A stretch of 53,178 bases of DNA from MGNI01 sp964353875 (GTDB lineage Bacteria > Chloroflexota > Anaerolineae > Anaerolineales > E44-bin32): assembly GCA_964353875.1 (NCBI GenBank), contig CAYGXU010000010.1:1-53178 (forward strand). Reading direction: 5' to 3'. The notes beneath the pieces were generated by a model. That model was not told the origin of the DNA and did no database searches. It worked only from the letters and a program-made list of their open reading frames with translations. Shown piece by piece: positions 16,823-25,369 of this stretch. Numbering within the stretch: the stretch's first letter is position 1; the number at the start of each line of letters is the position of its first letter. A program made the position numbers and the translations under genes.

Positions 16823-18988
16823 ATGAACTTAGAAACCCTCTTATCCGCCTTACCAGGCAATCTCTCTCCGATCGAGAGAAATATTATTGAGCGCGCTTAC
16901 CGGGTTGCGGAGAAAGCTCATAAAGGCCAGGAACGCGCCTCAGGTGAACCGTATATTCAACATAGCCTGGCAGTGGCAAATATATTGGCAGACTTAGGGA
17001 TGCCCATCCCGACCATCGCTGCTGGTCTGCTCCATGATACTGTCGAAGATACTCGTCTGAGATTGGAAGATATTCACCGCGATTTTGGTGAAGATGTCGC
17101 CAGCCTGGTATCTAGCGTAACCAAGCTAACGCAATTACCTCGTGTCAGTCATTCAGCTGCCCTGGAAAGAGGGGAAAGTAGCGCAAAAGTAGAGTTGGCG
17201 AAAGAAAATCTCAGGAAGACCTTTCTGGCGATGGGAGAAGATGTTCGTGTAGTCCTCATCAAACTTGCAGATCGGTTGCACAATATGCGCACCCTATCTC
17301 ATCTACCAAGGGAAAAACAGGTGAGAATCGCCACGGAGACTCTTGAGATTTTTGCCCCATTAGCCAACCGTTTGGGTATCTGGCAGGTGAAATGGGAGCT
17401 TGAGGACTTGGCTTTTCGCTATGTATTCCCCGAAAAATATCGGGAGATCGCCAAGCTGGTTTCCGAACGGCGAGTCGATCGCCAAGAGACGATGGATTCG
17501 ATCTCTGCCAGACTTAAGGATGTTCTCGCCGACGCGGGTATCCAGGCAGAGGTGCATGGGCGCTCGAAACATCTTTACTCGATTTATAAGAAAATGGAAC
17601 GTAAAGGTGTTCCATTTGAGATGGTGCATGATGTTCGCGGGGTACGAGTGATTGTCGAAAATGACCATGATAGTTATTTGGCCTTGGGGATTATTCACAA
17701 CCACTGGCGACCGATCCCAGGTGGTTTCGATGATTACATTGCGACGCCGAAGGATAATCTCTACCAATCCCTCCATACCGCCGTGATTTATGATGATGGA
17801 AAAACCCTTGAAGTGCAAATCCGCACTCCTGAGATGCACGAAAATGCCGAGTATGGCATCGCGGCGCATTGGCGCTATAAAGAAGGGCGTCGACAAGATG
17901 ATGCTTTTGAGCAAAAAATTCTCTGGCTGCGCAAGCTGATGGAATGGCGTCAAGATGTGGATAATGCTAGTGATTTCATGGACGCCATGAAGTCAGATGT
18001 TTTTAACGATCGGGTCTATGTCTTCACTCCCCGTGGAGATATCATCGATTTGCCCGCAGGATCAACGCCCATCGATTTTGCATATCACATCCATACAGAG
18101 ATCGGACATCGTTGTCGCGGCGCGAAAATCGATGGCAAATTAGTATCCTTGGATCATAAATTGCAGACCAGCAACTCGGTTGAGATCCTGACCACAAAAC
18201 GCGGTGGTCCGAGCCGAGATTGGCTCAATCCCACTCTGGAAATGGTTAAAAGCCAAAGAGCAAGGAGCAAGATCCGTCAGTGGTTTAAACGTCTGGATCG
18301 CGAGCAGAATATTTCTCATGGTCGCCTGCTACTTGAACGAGAGCTTCGTCGATTAGGGATCGAGGCGGTTTCTTTTGAGCGTATTGCCCGTGAAATTAAT
18401 TTCTCTAGCGTTGATGATTTTCTGGCTGCCATTGGCTGTGGAGATATCCATCTCGGCAGGATCATCAGTAAGATAGCAGGTGAGCAGGAAGAGGGATTCG
18501 AGATCCCTGAAGAGCTTCAACCAATTACTTCTACTGAAGCTGTGCCAACAAAAGAGATCAGTGTATTGGGCCTAAAAGGGCTGCTCACTAATCTTGCCCG
18601 TTGCTGTAAGCCTGTCCCCGGTGATCCGATTGTTGGCTATATTACTCGGGGAAGAGGTGCGACCATTCATCGGCAGGATTGTCCCAACGCACTACGTATT
18701 AAAGATAAGGAGCGGCTAGTGAATGTCTCATGGGGGCAGGCGAGACAGACGTATCCCGTTTCCGTGCGTATCCGTGCATATGATCGTGATGGATTAATGC
18801 GGGATGTATCCACCCTGGTGACCAATGAAGGTATTAATATGTCCTCCATCCATGTTTCCACTAAGAATAGCTTGGCAACTTTTGATGTTGTCATGAATGT
18901 CACAGATATTGCCCAACTGAGTCGTGTCCTCAATCGTTTGGAGGCTCTTGCTAATGTTCTGGAGGCTCGACGATTACGACCGGGATAA
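16823..18988 (+). CDS. rel: Bifunctional (p)ppGpp synthetase/hydrolase
   Basis: Long RSH enzyme of the stringent response, 721 aa. Order: HD hydrolase domain with GLLHDTVEDT and KLADRLHNMRTL (active pattern kept); synthetase domain with GRSKHLYSIYKKM, GGFDDYIATPKDNLYQSLHT and LEVQIRT; TGS domain (RVYVFTPRGDIIDLPAGSTPIDFAYHIHTEIGH shortened here); a conserved-Cys segment ARCCKPVPGDPIVGY; and a C-terminal ACT domain (RIRAYDRDGLMRDVSTL). Both catalytic halves look intact, as in single Rel proteins. A strong promoter just upstream and a terminator before that make it a single-gene unit. Confidence 0.95.
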   Translation: MNLETLLSALPGNLSPIERNIIERAYRVAEKAHKGQERASGEPYIQHSLAVANILADLGMPIPTIAAGLLHDTVEDTRLRLEDIHRDFGEDVASLVSSVTKLTQLPRVSHSAALERGESSAKVELAKENLRKTFLAMGEDVRVVLIKLADRLHNMRTLSHLPREKQVRIATETLEIFAPLANRLGIWQVKWELEDLAFRYVFPEKYREIAKLVSERRVDRQETMDSISARLKDVLADAGIQAEVHGRSKHLYSIYKKMERKGVPFEMVHDVRGVRVIVENDHDSYLALGIIHNHWRPIPGGFDDYIATPKDNLYQSLHTAVIYDDGKTLEVQIRTPEMHENAEYGIAAHWRYKEGRRQDDAFEQKILWLRKLMEWRQDVDNASDFMDAMKSDVFNDRVYVFTPRGDIIDLPAGSTPIDFAYHIHTEIGHRCRGAKIDGKLVSLDHKLQTSNSVEILTTKRGGPSRDWLNPTLEMVKSQRARSKIRQWFKRLDREQNISHGRLLLERELRRLGIEAVSFERIAREINFSSVDDFLAAIGCGDIHLGRIISKIAGEQEEGFEIPEELQPITSTEAVPTKEISVLGLKGLLTNLARCCKPVPGDPIVGYITRGRGATIHRQDCPNALRIKDKERLVNVSWGQARQTYPVSVRIRAYDRDGLMRDVSTLVTNEGINMSSIHVSTKNSLATFDVVMNVTDIAQLSRVLNRLEALANVLEARRLRPG

Positions 18989-19590
18989 ATTTATATTTTA
19001 TGTTACCCCGACAGCATCGATTCCGGCATATTCATCCACTGGATTTTTTTAAATTCTCTTGGTATCCTTGCGTTCTCATTCATTGATGAGCTTCTATGGT
19101 GAATATAGGTAATGATCGGATGCAAGTTCGGACATGGATGATCGATGCAAATGTTGGCTACTATTGTTAGTCTTACCTGGAGCAAAACGGAGGCGAAGAA
19201 TCCCTATGATGAAGCCAATAAAGAGATTGTTTCCTGATTTCTTCAAAGCTTCGCGCCTCAAAATGGCAGCTTTATAATGAATTCAAGAGTTAAAAGCAAA
19301 AAAACATGAGTGAAGTATTCCCTTGTCCGAAGTTGTATCCGAAGGTAAAAATCTGTTCGTTGATAACCAGGTGAGATTCTCTTTGAGATTAATTCAATCA
19401 ATAACCTTGATGTGAGTAAAATTGGGGATTATCCTTTTCAAAAATTCAGTTATACTTCTGATCCCTTTTAGAGTGCCTGAAAAGCACTGAGTAGGACAAG
19501 AGAGATTGGACAGGATATTTTGGCACTACCGTAGGGTTGATCATCATGTCATTTATTGTTAGAAGAGACTGTTAATGGAGGAGGGCTGAA
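18989..19590 (+). other. 602-nt non-coding region after rel
   Basis: No supported gene. It contains an isolated TATAAT (19273-19278) and TATACT (19451-19456) without convincing -35 elements and a small hairpin AGTGC (19472-19476) / GCACT (19484-19488), which may belong to the leader of the next gene. No known RNA family was recognised. Confidence 0.45.
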
Positions 19591-19830
19591 ATGCCACGAA
19601 TTCGATGCCGTTATTTGGATTGTATTTTTCTTGATGAGGGATACTGTACTGCGGAACTTGTTGAGGTTGATCCGGATGAATGCTGCTTAACCTATACCCA
19701 GATCGATGAGGTAGATGTTGACAAGGAATGGGAAGAAGAGGATATTGAGGAGCTCTGGGACGTGGAAGAGGATGACCTCCTCTCAGATGAGGATGATGAT
19801 GATGTTTGGCTAGATGAGGAAGAGATCTGA
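19591..19830 (+). CDS. Small Cys-containing, highly acidic protein of unknown function
   Basis: A 79-aa product. The first third is Cys-rich (MPRIRCRYLDCIFLDEGYC, then DECC), with spacing Cys6, Cys11, Cys19, Cys31 and Cys32, suggestive of a small metal site. The rest is almost entirely Asp/Glu, ending DDDDVWLDEEEI. Strong RBS GGAGGAG 7 nt upstream of ATG 19591 and a following terminator show it is a real gene. No family was recognised; the acidic tail could mimic nucleic acid or bind basic proteins, but this is speculation. Confidence 0.7.
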   Translation: MPRIRCRYLDCIFLDEGYCTAELVEVDPDECCLTYTQIDEVDVDKEWEEEDIEELWDVEEDDLLSDEDDDDVWLDEEEI

Positions 19831-19957
19831 TCTAGATCTTTTAAAACCATTTTTATTATAAATTAGTGATTCGGTAGAGGCTTTGATTCGATCCTGGAGG
19901 CATTATTAAACATCATTAATATGCAACGCGAATTTTTCCCTTATCTTGGCAAAATAG

Positions 19958-19997
19958 AAACCAGGGCAATGAGAAATCTACCCTGGTTTTTAATTTC
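19958..19997. terminator. Bidirectional terminator between the acidic protein and the S1 gene
   Basis: Stem AAACCAGGG (19958-19966) / CCCTGGTTT (19981-19989), 14-nt loop, followed by TTAATTTC on the plus strand; the minus strand reads the same stem followed by CTATTTT. It suits both convergent genes. Confidence 0.8.
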
Positions 19998-20043
19998 TTC
20001 CATCCGGATTACAGCAAACAGAAAAAATCCCTTTAAGAGCAGC

Positions 20044-20769
20044 TTAATTATCAGATGAAGCTTTTACACGTTGTTCTAAGGTTCGTGTGAAGATATCCTC
20101 TAGTTCCTTTCTGCCTTTTCCCTTTTTCTGCTGAGTGCCCACATATTTTACACTTGCTTCAGTTTGATCGTTTTCATTCAACGCTCTTCGAAGTGCGGTT
20201 TCCATGGCTGTGGGCGGTTCTTCTTCAGTTTCCTCGGTGAAACTTTCAACTTCTTCTTCAACTTTCATACTAAGGCGGATTTGCCGTTTCTTCCGGTCGA
20301 TATCAAGGATAGTGACTTCCACTTTATCGCCTACATGAACTACTTCTGCCGGATCGGTGACGTAACTTGTGCTCATCTCACTTACATGTACCAATCCGGG
20401 GCGTGCTGCTCCGATGTCAACAAAGGCGCCAAATTTCTCAAGGCGCACAACCTTTCCTGTTACTTTTTTGCCTGGATTAATATCATGCCACTTTAGTTCC
20501 ACTGGGCGGATCATAGACAATTCGAGTCGGCGAAGTTCGGGATCTACACGATCGACCCATACTTCCACCTCTTGTCCTTCCTGAAGAACATCCTGGACTC
20601 GATTGATCTGCTCTCGTCTTAACTTTGAAATATGTAATAGCCCTGGTACCTCTAAGCCAACATCAACAAAAGCACCAAAGAGTTCGATTTTTGTTACGAT
20701 TCCTCGCATCAATGTCTTGGGTTTAAGATCGGCGAGTTGAATCGGAGAAGATATATTGTCGTTTTCCAT
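20044..20769 (-). CDS. Protein with two S1 RNA-binding domains
   Basis: A 241-aa cytosolic protein with two S1 repeats: residues about 18-87 (GIVTKIELFGAFVDVGLEVPGLLHISKL) and about 97-170 (GKVVRLEKFGAFVDIGAARPGLVHVSEM ... KKRQIRLSMK). An acidic stretch and a basic tail (QQKKGKGRKELEDIF) follow. It is too short for ribosomal protein S1 of the six-domain type, but two-domain S1-like proteins occur in this phylum and may act in translation or RNA turnover. ATG 20769 is preceded by AGGA. Own promoter upstream at 20809. Confidence 0.85.
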   Translation of the reverse strand: MENDNISSPIQLADLKPKTLMRGIVTKIELFGAFVDVGLEVPGLLHISKLRREQINRVQDVLQEGQEVEVWVDRVDPELRRLELSMIRPVELKWHDINPGKKVTGKVVRLEKFGAFVDIGAARPGLVHVSEMSTSYVTDPAEVVHVGDKVEVTILDIDRKKRQIRLSMKVEEEVESFTEETEEEPPTAMETALRRALNENDQTEASVKYVGTQQKKGKGRKELEDIFTRTLEQRVKASSDN

Positions 20770-20808
20770 GCGCGATTTCCTGAAGTAAAAAATATGTATT
20801 ACGGCGGG

Positions 20809-20817
20809 ATTATACCA
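20809..20817 (-). promoter_or_regulatory. Extended -10 promoter of the S1 gene
   Basis: Minus strand reads TGGTATAAT (20817-20809). Expected start near 20802 gives a leader of about 33 nt. No clear -35, as is usual for extended -10 promoters. Confidence 0.6.
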
Positions 20818-20864
20818 CGCACAGTATCCAGGCTAGGGAAGAGGGAGCATCATTAACACATCTC

Positions 20865-22538
20865 TCATGGTCGTTGAAAGCGAATATGCCATTGCAGAAT
20901 ACTACCGAAACGATCACTTGGATCGAAGATAGGTCCGACGGTTACACCTTGAATCTGAGCATCAATGGCGTAGTTATAAACCGGGAGGTATAACAGCAGC
21001 GCTGGGACCTGGTCTTGAAATCGATATTGGAAACTCTTATAAAGATCTCGACGAGTTGCCAGATCTGAAATCGTCCGGGCTTTTTCTAGCCAAATACCGG
21101 TATTCCGATCGGCATATCCACCATAGTTCTGACCAGTATCGATCTGAGTGTCATGCCAAAAAGGGTAGGGATCTGGGTCCGGGTAAGGGCCAACATCAAG
21201 GTCAGTGAGTACTGCATCGAAATTCCGAGGCTCTAAGTAGTCCGAAAGGAGTTCTTCACCGGAAGCCGCAATTAAGGTTACATCGATCCCTGCCTGCATC
21301 CAATTCTCTTTTATCGCTTCAGCAATTGCTGTGTGGAGCAGATCTGAAGAGTGAACTAGATTGAAAGAGAGGGTCGCGCCGTCTTTTTGTCGAATGTACT
21401 CGGGATTCCCAATACTCGCTCCTTCCGGCAACTTCCATCCCAAGTCGTTTAGCAAGGTGTCCGCCCGTTGCGGATCGAATGGAAAGAGCTCTAAATTATC
21501 CAAGTATGCCCAAGTCGCTGGGAAGATCGGCCCTGAAGGAACGATAGCCTGACCGGAGAAAATTGTATCAACAATCCATTGTCTGTTGATGGCAAAGAGT
21601 AATGCTTGGCGGAAGTCCTTCTCAGCAAAGAAGGTTTTCTCTGGATGCCTGAGATTTAAAAATACCAATCCCATGCGCGGCAGCCGAGCTGAATGCAGGT
21701 TGAGGTCAGGAATTTCGAGGACACGATCGAGTATCCCTGTGCTAACCTGACCAATTCCTTGAACATGGTCCCCAAGATAAGCCTCTAATGCTCTTCCCTC
21801 GTCGGGAAAGAAGAGGAAATCAACCTGGTCAAGATAGGGGGTTCCTTCGTAGAATTCGGGAAAAGCGGTCAAACTTACTCCAATGATAGTATCATCTTCC
21901 AGTAAAAAGCGGTGAAAACGAAAAGGTCCGTTCCCGATAGGCTGGGTGTTGAAGGGATGCTCAATTAATTCCCCAGCGCTTACTCCCCGCAAAAGATGTT
22001 CGGGCAGGAGACCTACTGATAGGAAATCCAAAAAGGGCGAGAAAGGTTCTGGCAATTGGAATTGAATCGTTTTTTCATCCAGTCGAATGATGTTGATTTC
22101 CTGCCAAAACTCATGCAGATCTTCAGATCCTGGGAAGTCAGGATCCTTGAACTTCGAAAAGGTGTAGAGGACATCGTCAGATTGAACCGGTTCGCCATCA
22201 TGCCAAAGAACATCCTCTCTCAGAGTAAAAGTATATAATGTGGCGTTGGCAGACACCGCCCAGGATTCAGCAATATCTGGCAGTGGGATCCCACGTGAGT
22301 CGAAATGGAGCAAACCACGGTATAGCAAACGATCGATGTCTCGATCGACCTGATTGGAAAAATCTAGGATGGGATTTAGGCGGCTGACCATGCCGATGAG
22401 AGCTTCTCGGTAAATCCCACCGGCGATGGGTTCAGGTTCGGATGGCGTAGTGGTGGAGGGGGCTTGACCGAGAAGATAGCCAAGTACCAGAATTAACCCA
22501 CCAAGAGCAATGAGCAATTGCCAACGGATTCTGCGCAT
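20865..22538 (-). CDS. ABC-type peptide/solute-binding protein, family 5
   Basis: A 557-aa extracytoplasmic binding protein of the SBP_bac_5 (OppA/DppA) family. It has an N-terminal hydrophobic segment (WQLLIALGGLILVLGYLLG) without a lipobox Cys, so anchoring by an uncleaved helix or ordinary cleavage is possible. Family signatures: LNPILDFSNQVDRDIDRLLYRGLLHFD, IAESWAVS, YTFTLREDVLWHDGEPVQSDDVLYTF shortened, and the C-terminal QVPALLLYLPVY. No permease or ATPase gene is near, so its transporter partner, if any, is elsewhere. It lies 42 nt behind secG on the same strand. Confidence 0.88.
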   Translation of the reverse strand: MRRIRWQLLIALGGLILVLGYLLGQAPSTTTPSEPEPIAGGIYREALIGMVSRLNPILDFSNQVDRDIDRLLYRGLLHFDSRGIPLPDIAESWAVSANATLYTFTLREDVLWHDGEPVQSDDVLYTFSKFKDPDFPGSEDLHEFWQEINIIRLDEKTIQFQLPEPFSPFLDFLSVGLLPEHLLRGVSAGELIEHPFNTQPIGNGPFRFHRFLLEDDTIIGVSLTAFPEFYEGTPYLDQVDFLFFPDEGRALEAYLGDHVQGIGQVSTGILDRVLEIPDLNLHSARLPRMGLVFLNLRHPEKTFFAEKDFRQALLFAINRQWIVDTIFSGQAIVPSGPIFPATWAYLDNLELFPFDPQRADTLLNDLGWKLPEGASIGNPEYIRQKDGATLSFNLVHSSDLLHTAIAEAIKENWMQAGIDVTLIAASGEELLSDYLEPRNFDAVLTDLDVGPYPDPDPYPFWHDTQIDTGQNYGGYADRNTGIWLEKARTISDLATRRDLYKSFQYRFQDQVPALLLYLPVYNYAIDAQIQGVTVGPIFDPSDRFGSILQWHIRFQRP

Positions 22539-22580
22539 TTAATTGATGACCCAGGTGAAGAGAGGAGGAGACAGCGGGAT

Positions 22581-22808
22581 CTAAATGCCAAGGACAACTG
22601 TTAAGATGGCTAACGAAAAGAAAAGGATACTGAGACCAATGGTCACGTTGAAGAGTAAACGCTCGATCCCGCGACGCGTATGATAAGCCCCGCCTCCAAA
22701 ATCACCACCGGTAAGTCCGCCAAGTCCTGCTCCGCGACTCTGCAAGATGATTACCAGGATCATGGCGATGGATATGACGATTAAAGCTACATTAAAATAA
22801 TCAGTCAA
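22581..22808 (-). CDS. secG: Protein translocase subunit SecG
   Basis: Small two-helix subunit of the SecYEG channel, 75 aa. Helix one FNVALIVISIAMILVIILQS is followed by the conserved loop RGAGLGGLTGGDFGGG, the RRGIERLL stretch, and helix two. The start is TTG 22808: AGGAGG lies 8 nt upstream, and the promoter at 22842-22870 would start the transcript near 22835. A longer frame to 22913 begins upstream of that promoter and has no SecG homology, so it is rejected. Confidence 0.9.
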   Translation of the reverse strand: MTDYFNVALIVISIAMILVIILQSRGAGLGGLTGGDFGGGAYHTRRGIERLLFNVTIGLSILFFSLAILTVVLGI

Positions 22809-22841
22809 TGGATTACCCTCCTCTGCTAGCACAACCTGGGG

Positions 22842-22870
22842 ATTATAGCAGAAGGTAGATTGATGATCAA
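22842..22870 (-). promoter_or_regulatory. Promoter of secG
   Basis: Minus strand: TTGATC (22870-22865), 17-nt spacer, TGC-TATAAT (22850-22842), an extended perfect -10. Leader of about 27 nt before TTG 22808. Confidence 0.75.
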
Positions 22871-22951
22871 GGTCACTTAAGATGTTTAGATTCGCCTTGG
22901 TCTGATGAATCAATATCGAATAACATAATTTATCCGCAACTATTCAGGCAA

Positions 22952-23060
22952 AGACCCTAAAGGTCGGGTTTATCATCCAAACTTGTCTTTCAAACGCAAA
23001 TTTCCTGCAAATTCAATCCCTTGTTTTGTCAGAAAGAGCTTTAGGGTCTGCGTTTGCAGG
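22952..23060 (-). repeat. Competing inverted repeats between prfB and secG
   Basis: Three perfect inverted pairs share one arm region: AGACCCTAAAG (22952-22962) with CTTTAGGGTCT (23039-23049); CAAACGCA (22991-22998) with TGCGTTTG (23049-23056); CCTGCAAA (23004-23011) with TTTGCAGG (23053-23060). They cannot all form at once. Lies between prfB and secG, both minus strand, upstream of the secG promoter. Confidence 0.6.
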
Positions 23061-23079
23061 CAAGGCTGAGTAGTTACTT

Positions 23080-24175
23080 TTATTTCACAGCCTGCCCAAT
23101 CGAGGAGCGTAAGTAGGCCTCGATAAAACCGTTAATTTCGCCATCAAGCACAGCCATGATATTCGATGTTTCATAATTCGTCCGGTGATCCTTAACCATC
23201 TGGTAAGGATGTATCACATATGAGCGGATCTGACTTCCCCATTCTGCTTTCACATGCTCACCTTTGATCTCTGCCAACTCCGCTTCAAGCTGTTGTTGCT
23301 TGATGTCTAAAAGTCGTGCACGAAGGACACGAAGCGCATTTTCTTTATTTTGGGTTTGGGATCGTTCGTTTTGACAGGTAACAACGATTCCTGTTGGAAG
23401 GTGGGTGATACGAATAGCGGTTTCGTTTTTCTGTACGTTCTGTCCTCCTGCGCCTGCGGAACGATAGGTGTCAAACTTAAGGTCGTTTGGATTGATTTCA
23501 ATTTCATCGTCTGTTTCGACTTGAGGATAGACCTCTACAAGTGCAAAGGACGTGTGTCGTCGATGAGCAGCATCGAAGGGTGAGAGACGTACCAACCGAT
23601 GAACTCCTTTTTCGGAGCGTAAATACCCAGTGGCATAATCACCTGAAACTGCGATCATGACCCTTTTTAGACCTGCTTCCTCACCTTCGTGGATATCCAG
23701 GAGTTCGATCTCATAACCAGATGCCTCCGCCCAGCGCAAATACATACGGTAGAGCATTTGCGTCCAATCTTGTGAATCCGTCCCGCCAGCGCCAGCATGA
23801 ATCAAGAGAATGGCATCATGTTGGTCATACTCGCCGGAGAGCAGCGTGGTCAATTCCCGCTTCTCGACTTCTGCCTCGAGGACCGTTGTCTCATTCTCAA
23901 TTTCCTCCCTTAAGGAGAGACCATCTAATAAAGCCAATTCCAACGCATCCTCAATGCGCGACTTTATGGCAAGCCAGGAATCAATTTCACGTCGAAGGCG
24001 AGTAAGTCGACGCATGGTGGCTTGTGCTTGCTCTGGGTTTTCCCATAAGTGGGGAGATTCTGCGGTTTCCTCTAGCGACTTTAGTTCAGATTGTCGTTTG
24101 GCGAAGTCAAAGACGCACCATGAGGTCGTGGATTCTGGATAGTGCTTCTTGAAGCCTTTTAATCAAATCTTCCAT
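23080..24175 (-). CDS. prfB: Peptide chain release factor 2, with programmed +1 frameshift
   Basis: RF2 recognises UGA/UAA and releases the finished peptide; 364 aa after frameshifting. The first 22 codons (MEDLIKRLQEALSRI...MVRL, from ATG 24175) end at an in-frame TGA (24109-24107) in CTT-TGA-C; shifting +1 continues as DFAKRQSELKSLEETAE into the main frame. This is the classical RF2 autoregulatory site. Domain motifs: anticodon-like SPF in VRLSPFDAAHRR and the catalytic GGQ in SAGAGGQNVQKNETA. RBS GAGGTG lies upstream of ATG 24175. Annotating it from an internal ATG (24015) would lose the N-terminus. Confidence 0.96.
24107..24112 (-). other. RF2 recoding site
   Basis: CTT TGA followed by C: slippery CTT (24112-24110) and stop TGA (24109-24107). 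A +1 slip reads GAC. Low RF2 lets the ribosome slip and make more RF2. The upstream Shine-Dalgarno-like stimulator (GGTGCG) is weak here. Confidence 0.93.
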
Positions 24176-24213
24176 TTTAAATACACCTCAAAAATTATCC
24201 GCATAATAAATGA

Positions 24214-25134
24214 TTATCGTGAGTTCATCTCTGACGGCATCAGTAATCCATCCACATAGGATTCGGGATTGAAAGTCAATAGACTCTCAATTTCCTCACC
24301 TATGCCGACATAGAAAATTGGCAGCTTTAGTTCGGATGTGATTGTAAATCCAACACCGCCTCGAGCGGAATTATCCAATTTCGCGAGCACAAGACCATCG
24401 ACTTTAACCGATTGCGCAAAGGCTTTCGCTTGAGAGAGCCCATTTTGACCTGTCATTGCGTCAAGAACCAGCAACACCTGGTGAGGGGCCTTCTCGATGA
24501 CTTTCCCGGCAACTTTGCATATTTTTTGTAATTCCGCCATGAGATTATGATGCGTATGCATCCGTCCAGATGTATCGATGATAAGCACGTCTGCTTTCCT
24601 TGACAAAGCTGCCTGAGCCGCATCATAGACAACTGCGCCCGGGTCACTCCCTGCCTGACCTGCGATAAGTTCGACGCCAAGCTGGTTTGCCCAACGCTGT
24701 AATTGTTCTTTAGCGGCAGCTCGATAAGTATCTGCAGCAGCTAAAAGGACATCGTGATTAGCCTGAAGATAGCAATGGGCGAGACGAGAAACGGTGGTTG
24801 TTTTGCCCGAGCCGTTGACTCCGATCACAACGATGACAAATGGCTTGGGGATCAAGGGTATCGGCTGGAAGGGCATCAAGCGGTTGATAAGCGATCTGCG
24901 CAATTCAGTCTGAAGTGCTTCAACTTTCCGAATGCCTGCATCTTTTGCACCACACTTCAATTCTTCAATCAGTTGGGTGGTTAGCTTAATGCCAATATCC
25001 GCCTGGATCAAACTGGCTTCAAGCTCCTCCCAGAAATCGCTGTTTAACTCAGTAGCGCCAAAGAGTTTACCAAGACGGTTAAAAGTAGTTTGCCTCGTTT
25101 TTGTTAGCGCTGAGAACCATGCATTTTCTTTCAC
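24214..25134 (-). CDS. ftsY: Signal recognition particle receptor FtsY
   Basis: SRP-receptor GTPase delivering ribosomes to the membrane; 306 aa, lacking the long acidic A domain of enterobacteria. N domain (WFSALTKTRQTTFNRLGKLFG), G domain with GVNGSGKTTTVSRLA, DTYRAAAKEQLQRWA, DTSGRMHTHHNLM, and AKLDNSARGGVGF where TKLDGTAKGG is usual. C-terminal YVGIGEEIESLLTFNPE is typical. Start GTG 25134 sits 6 nt after a perfect extended -10, so the mRNA is probably leaderless. Confidence 0.95.
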   Translation of the reverse strand: MKENAWFSALTKTRQTTFNRLGKLFGATELNSDFWEELEASLIQADIGIKLTTQLIEELKCGAKDAGIRKVEALQTELRRSLINRLMPFQPIPLIPKPFVIVVIGVNGSGKTTTVSRLAHCYLQANHDVLLAAADTYRAAAKEQLQRWANQLGVELIAGQAGSDPGAVVYDAAQAALSRKADVLIIDTSGRMHTHHNLMAELQKICKVAGKVIEKAPHQVLLVLDAMTGQNGLSQAKAFAQSVKVDGLVLAKLDNSARGGVGFTITSELKLPIFYVGIGEEIESLLTFNPESYVDGLLMPSEMNSR

Positions 25135-25140
25135 GGGCGA

Positions 25141-25149
25141 ATTATACCA
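25141..25149 (-). promoter_or_regulatory. Extended -10 promoter of ftsY (leaderless)
   Basis: Minus strand TGGTATAAT (25149-25141). The GTG start codon begins at 25134, where transcription should start, so there is no room for a ribosome-binding site. Confidence 0.65.
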
Positions 25150-25224
25150 TTCAGGGGTTGATCGAACTTGCAGATAGGTTCGATGGAGCGATTAAGCATT
25201 AAATGATCCATTTCGAAAAGCCAT

Positions 25225-25253
25225 AAAGAAAAAACGCTCAGAATATGAGCGTT
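25225..25253 (-). terminator. Rho-independent terminator after tRNA-Gln
   Basis: Minus strand stem AACGCTC (25253-25247) / GAGCGTT (25239-25233), 7-nt loop, followed by a run of T (TTTTTCTTT). Closes the gltX-tRNA-Gln transcript. Confidence 0.92.
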
Positions 25254-25260
25254 ATCCAGG

Positions 25261-25331
25261 CTGGGGGTCGAGGATTCGAACCTCGGCTGACGGATCCAGA
25301 GTCCGCTGTCCTACCGCTAGACGAACCCCCA
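25261..25331 (-). tRNA. tRNA-Gln (CTG)
   Basis: 71-nt cloverleaf without encoded CCA. Acceptor TGGGGGT / ACCCCCA with U1-A72 and discriminator G73 as expected for tRNA-Gln; D stem GTCT/GGAC; anticodon stem GCGGA/TCCGT with loop CTCTGGA (anticodon CTG, reading CAG); 4-nt variable loop; T arm CGAGG-TTCGAAT-CCTCG. It begins 38 nt after the gltX stop on the same strand and ends just before a terminator, so it is probably processed from the gltX transcript. Confidence 0.95.
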
Positions 25332-25369
25332 ATTTGCTCTGGCATTCTACCATAGAGGGTACGCTGTGT

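Noticed and set aside
22809..22913. Longer SecG start upstream of TTG 22808
   Set aside because: The extra residues include the -10 box and have no SecG similarity.
24015..24015. Internal ATG as prfB start
   Set aside because: It ignores the classical CTT-TGA-C recoding site and the intact N-terminal frame from 24175.
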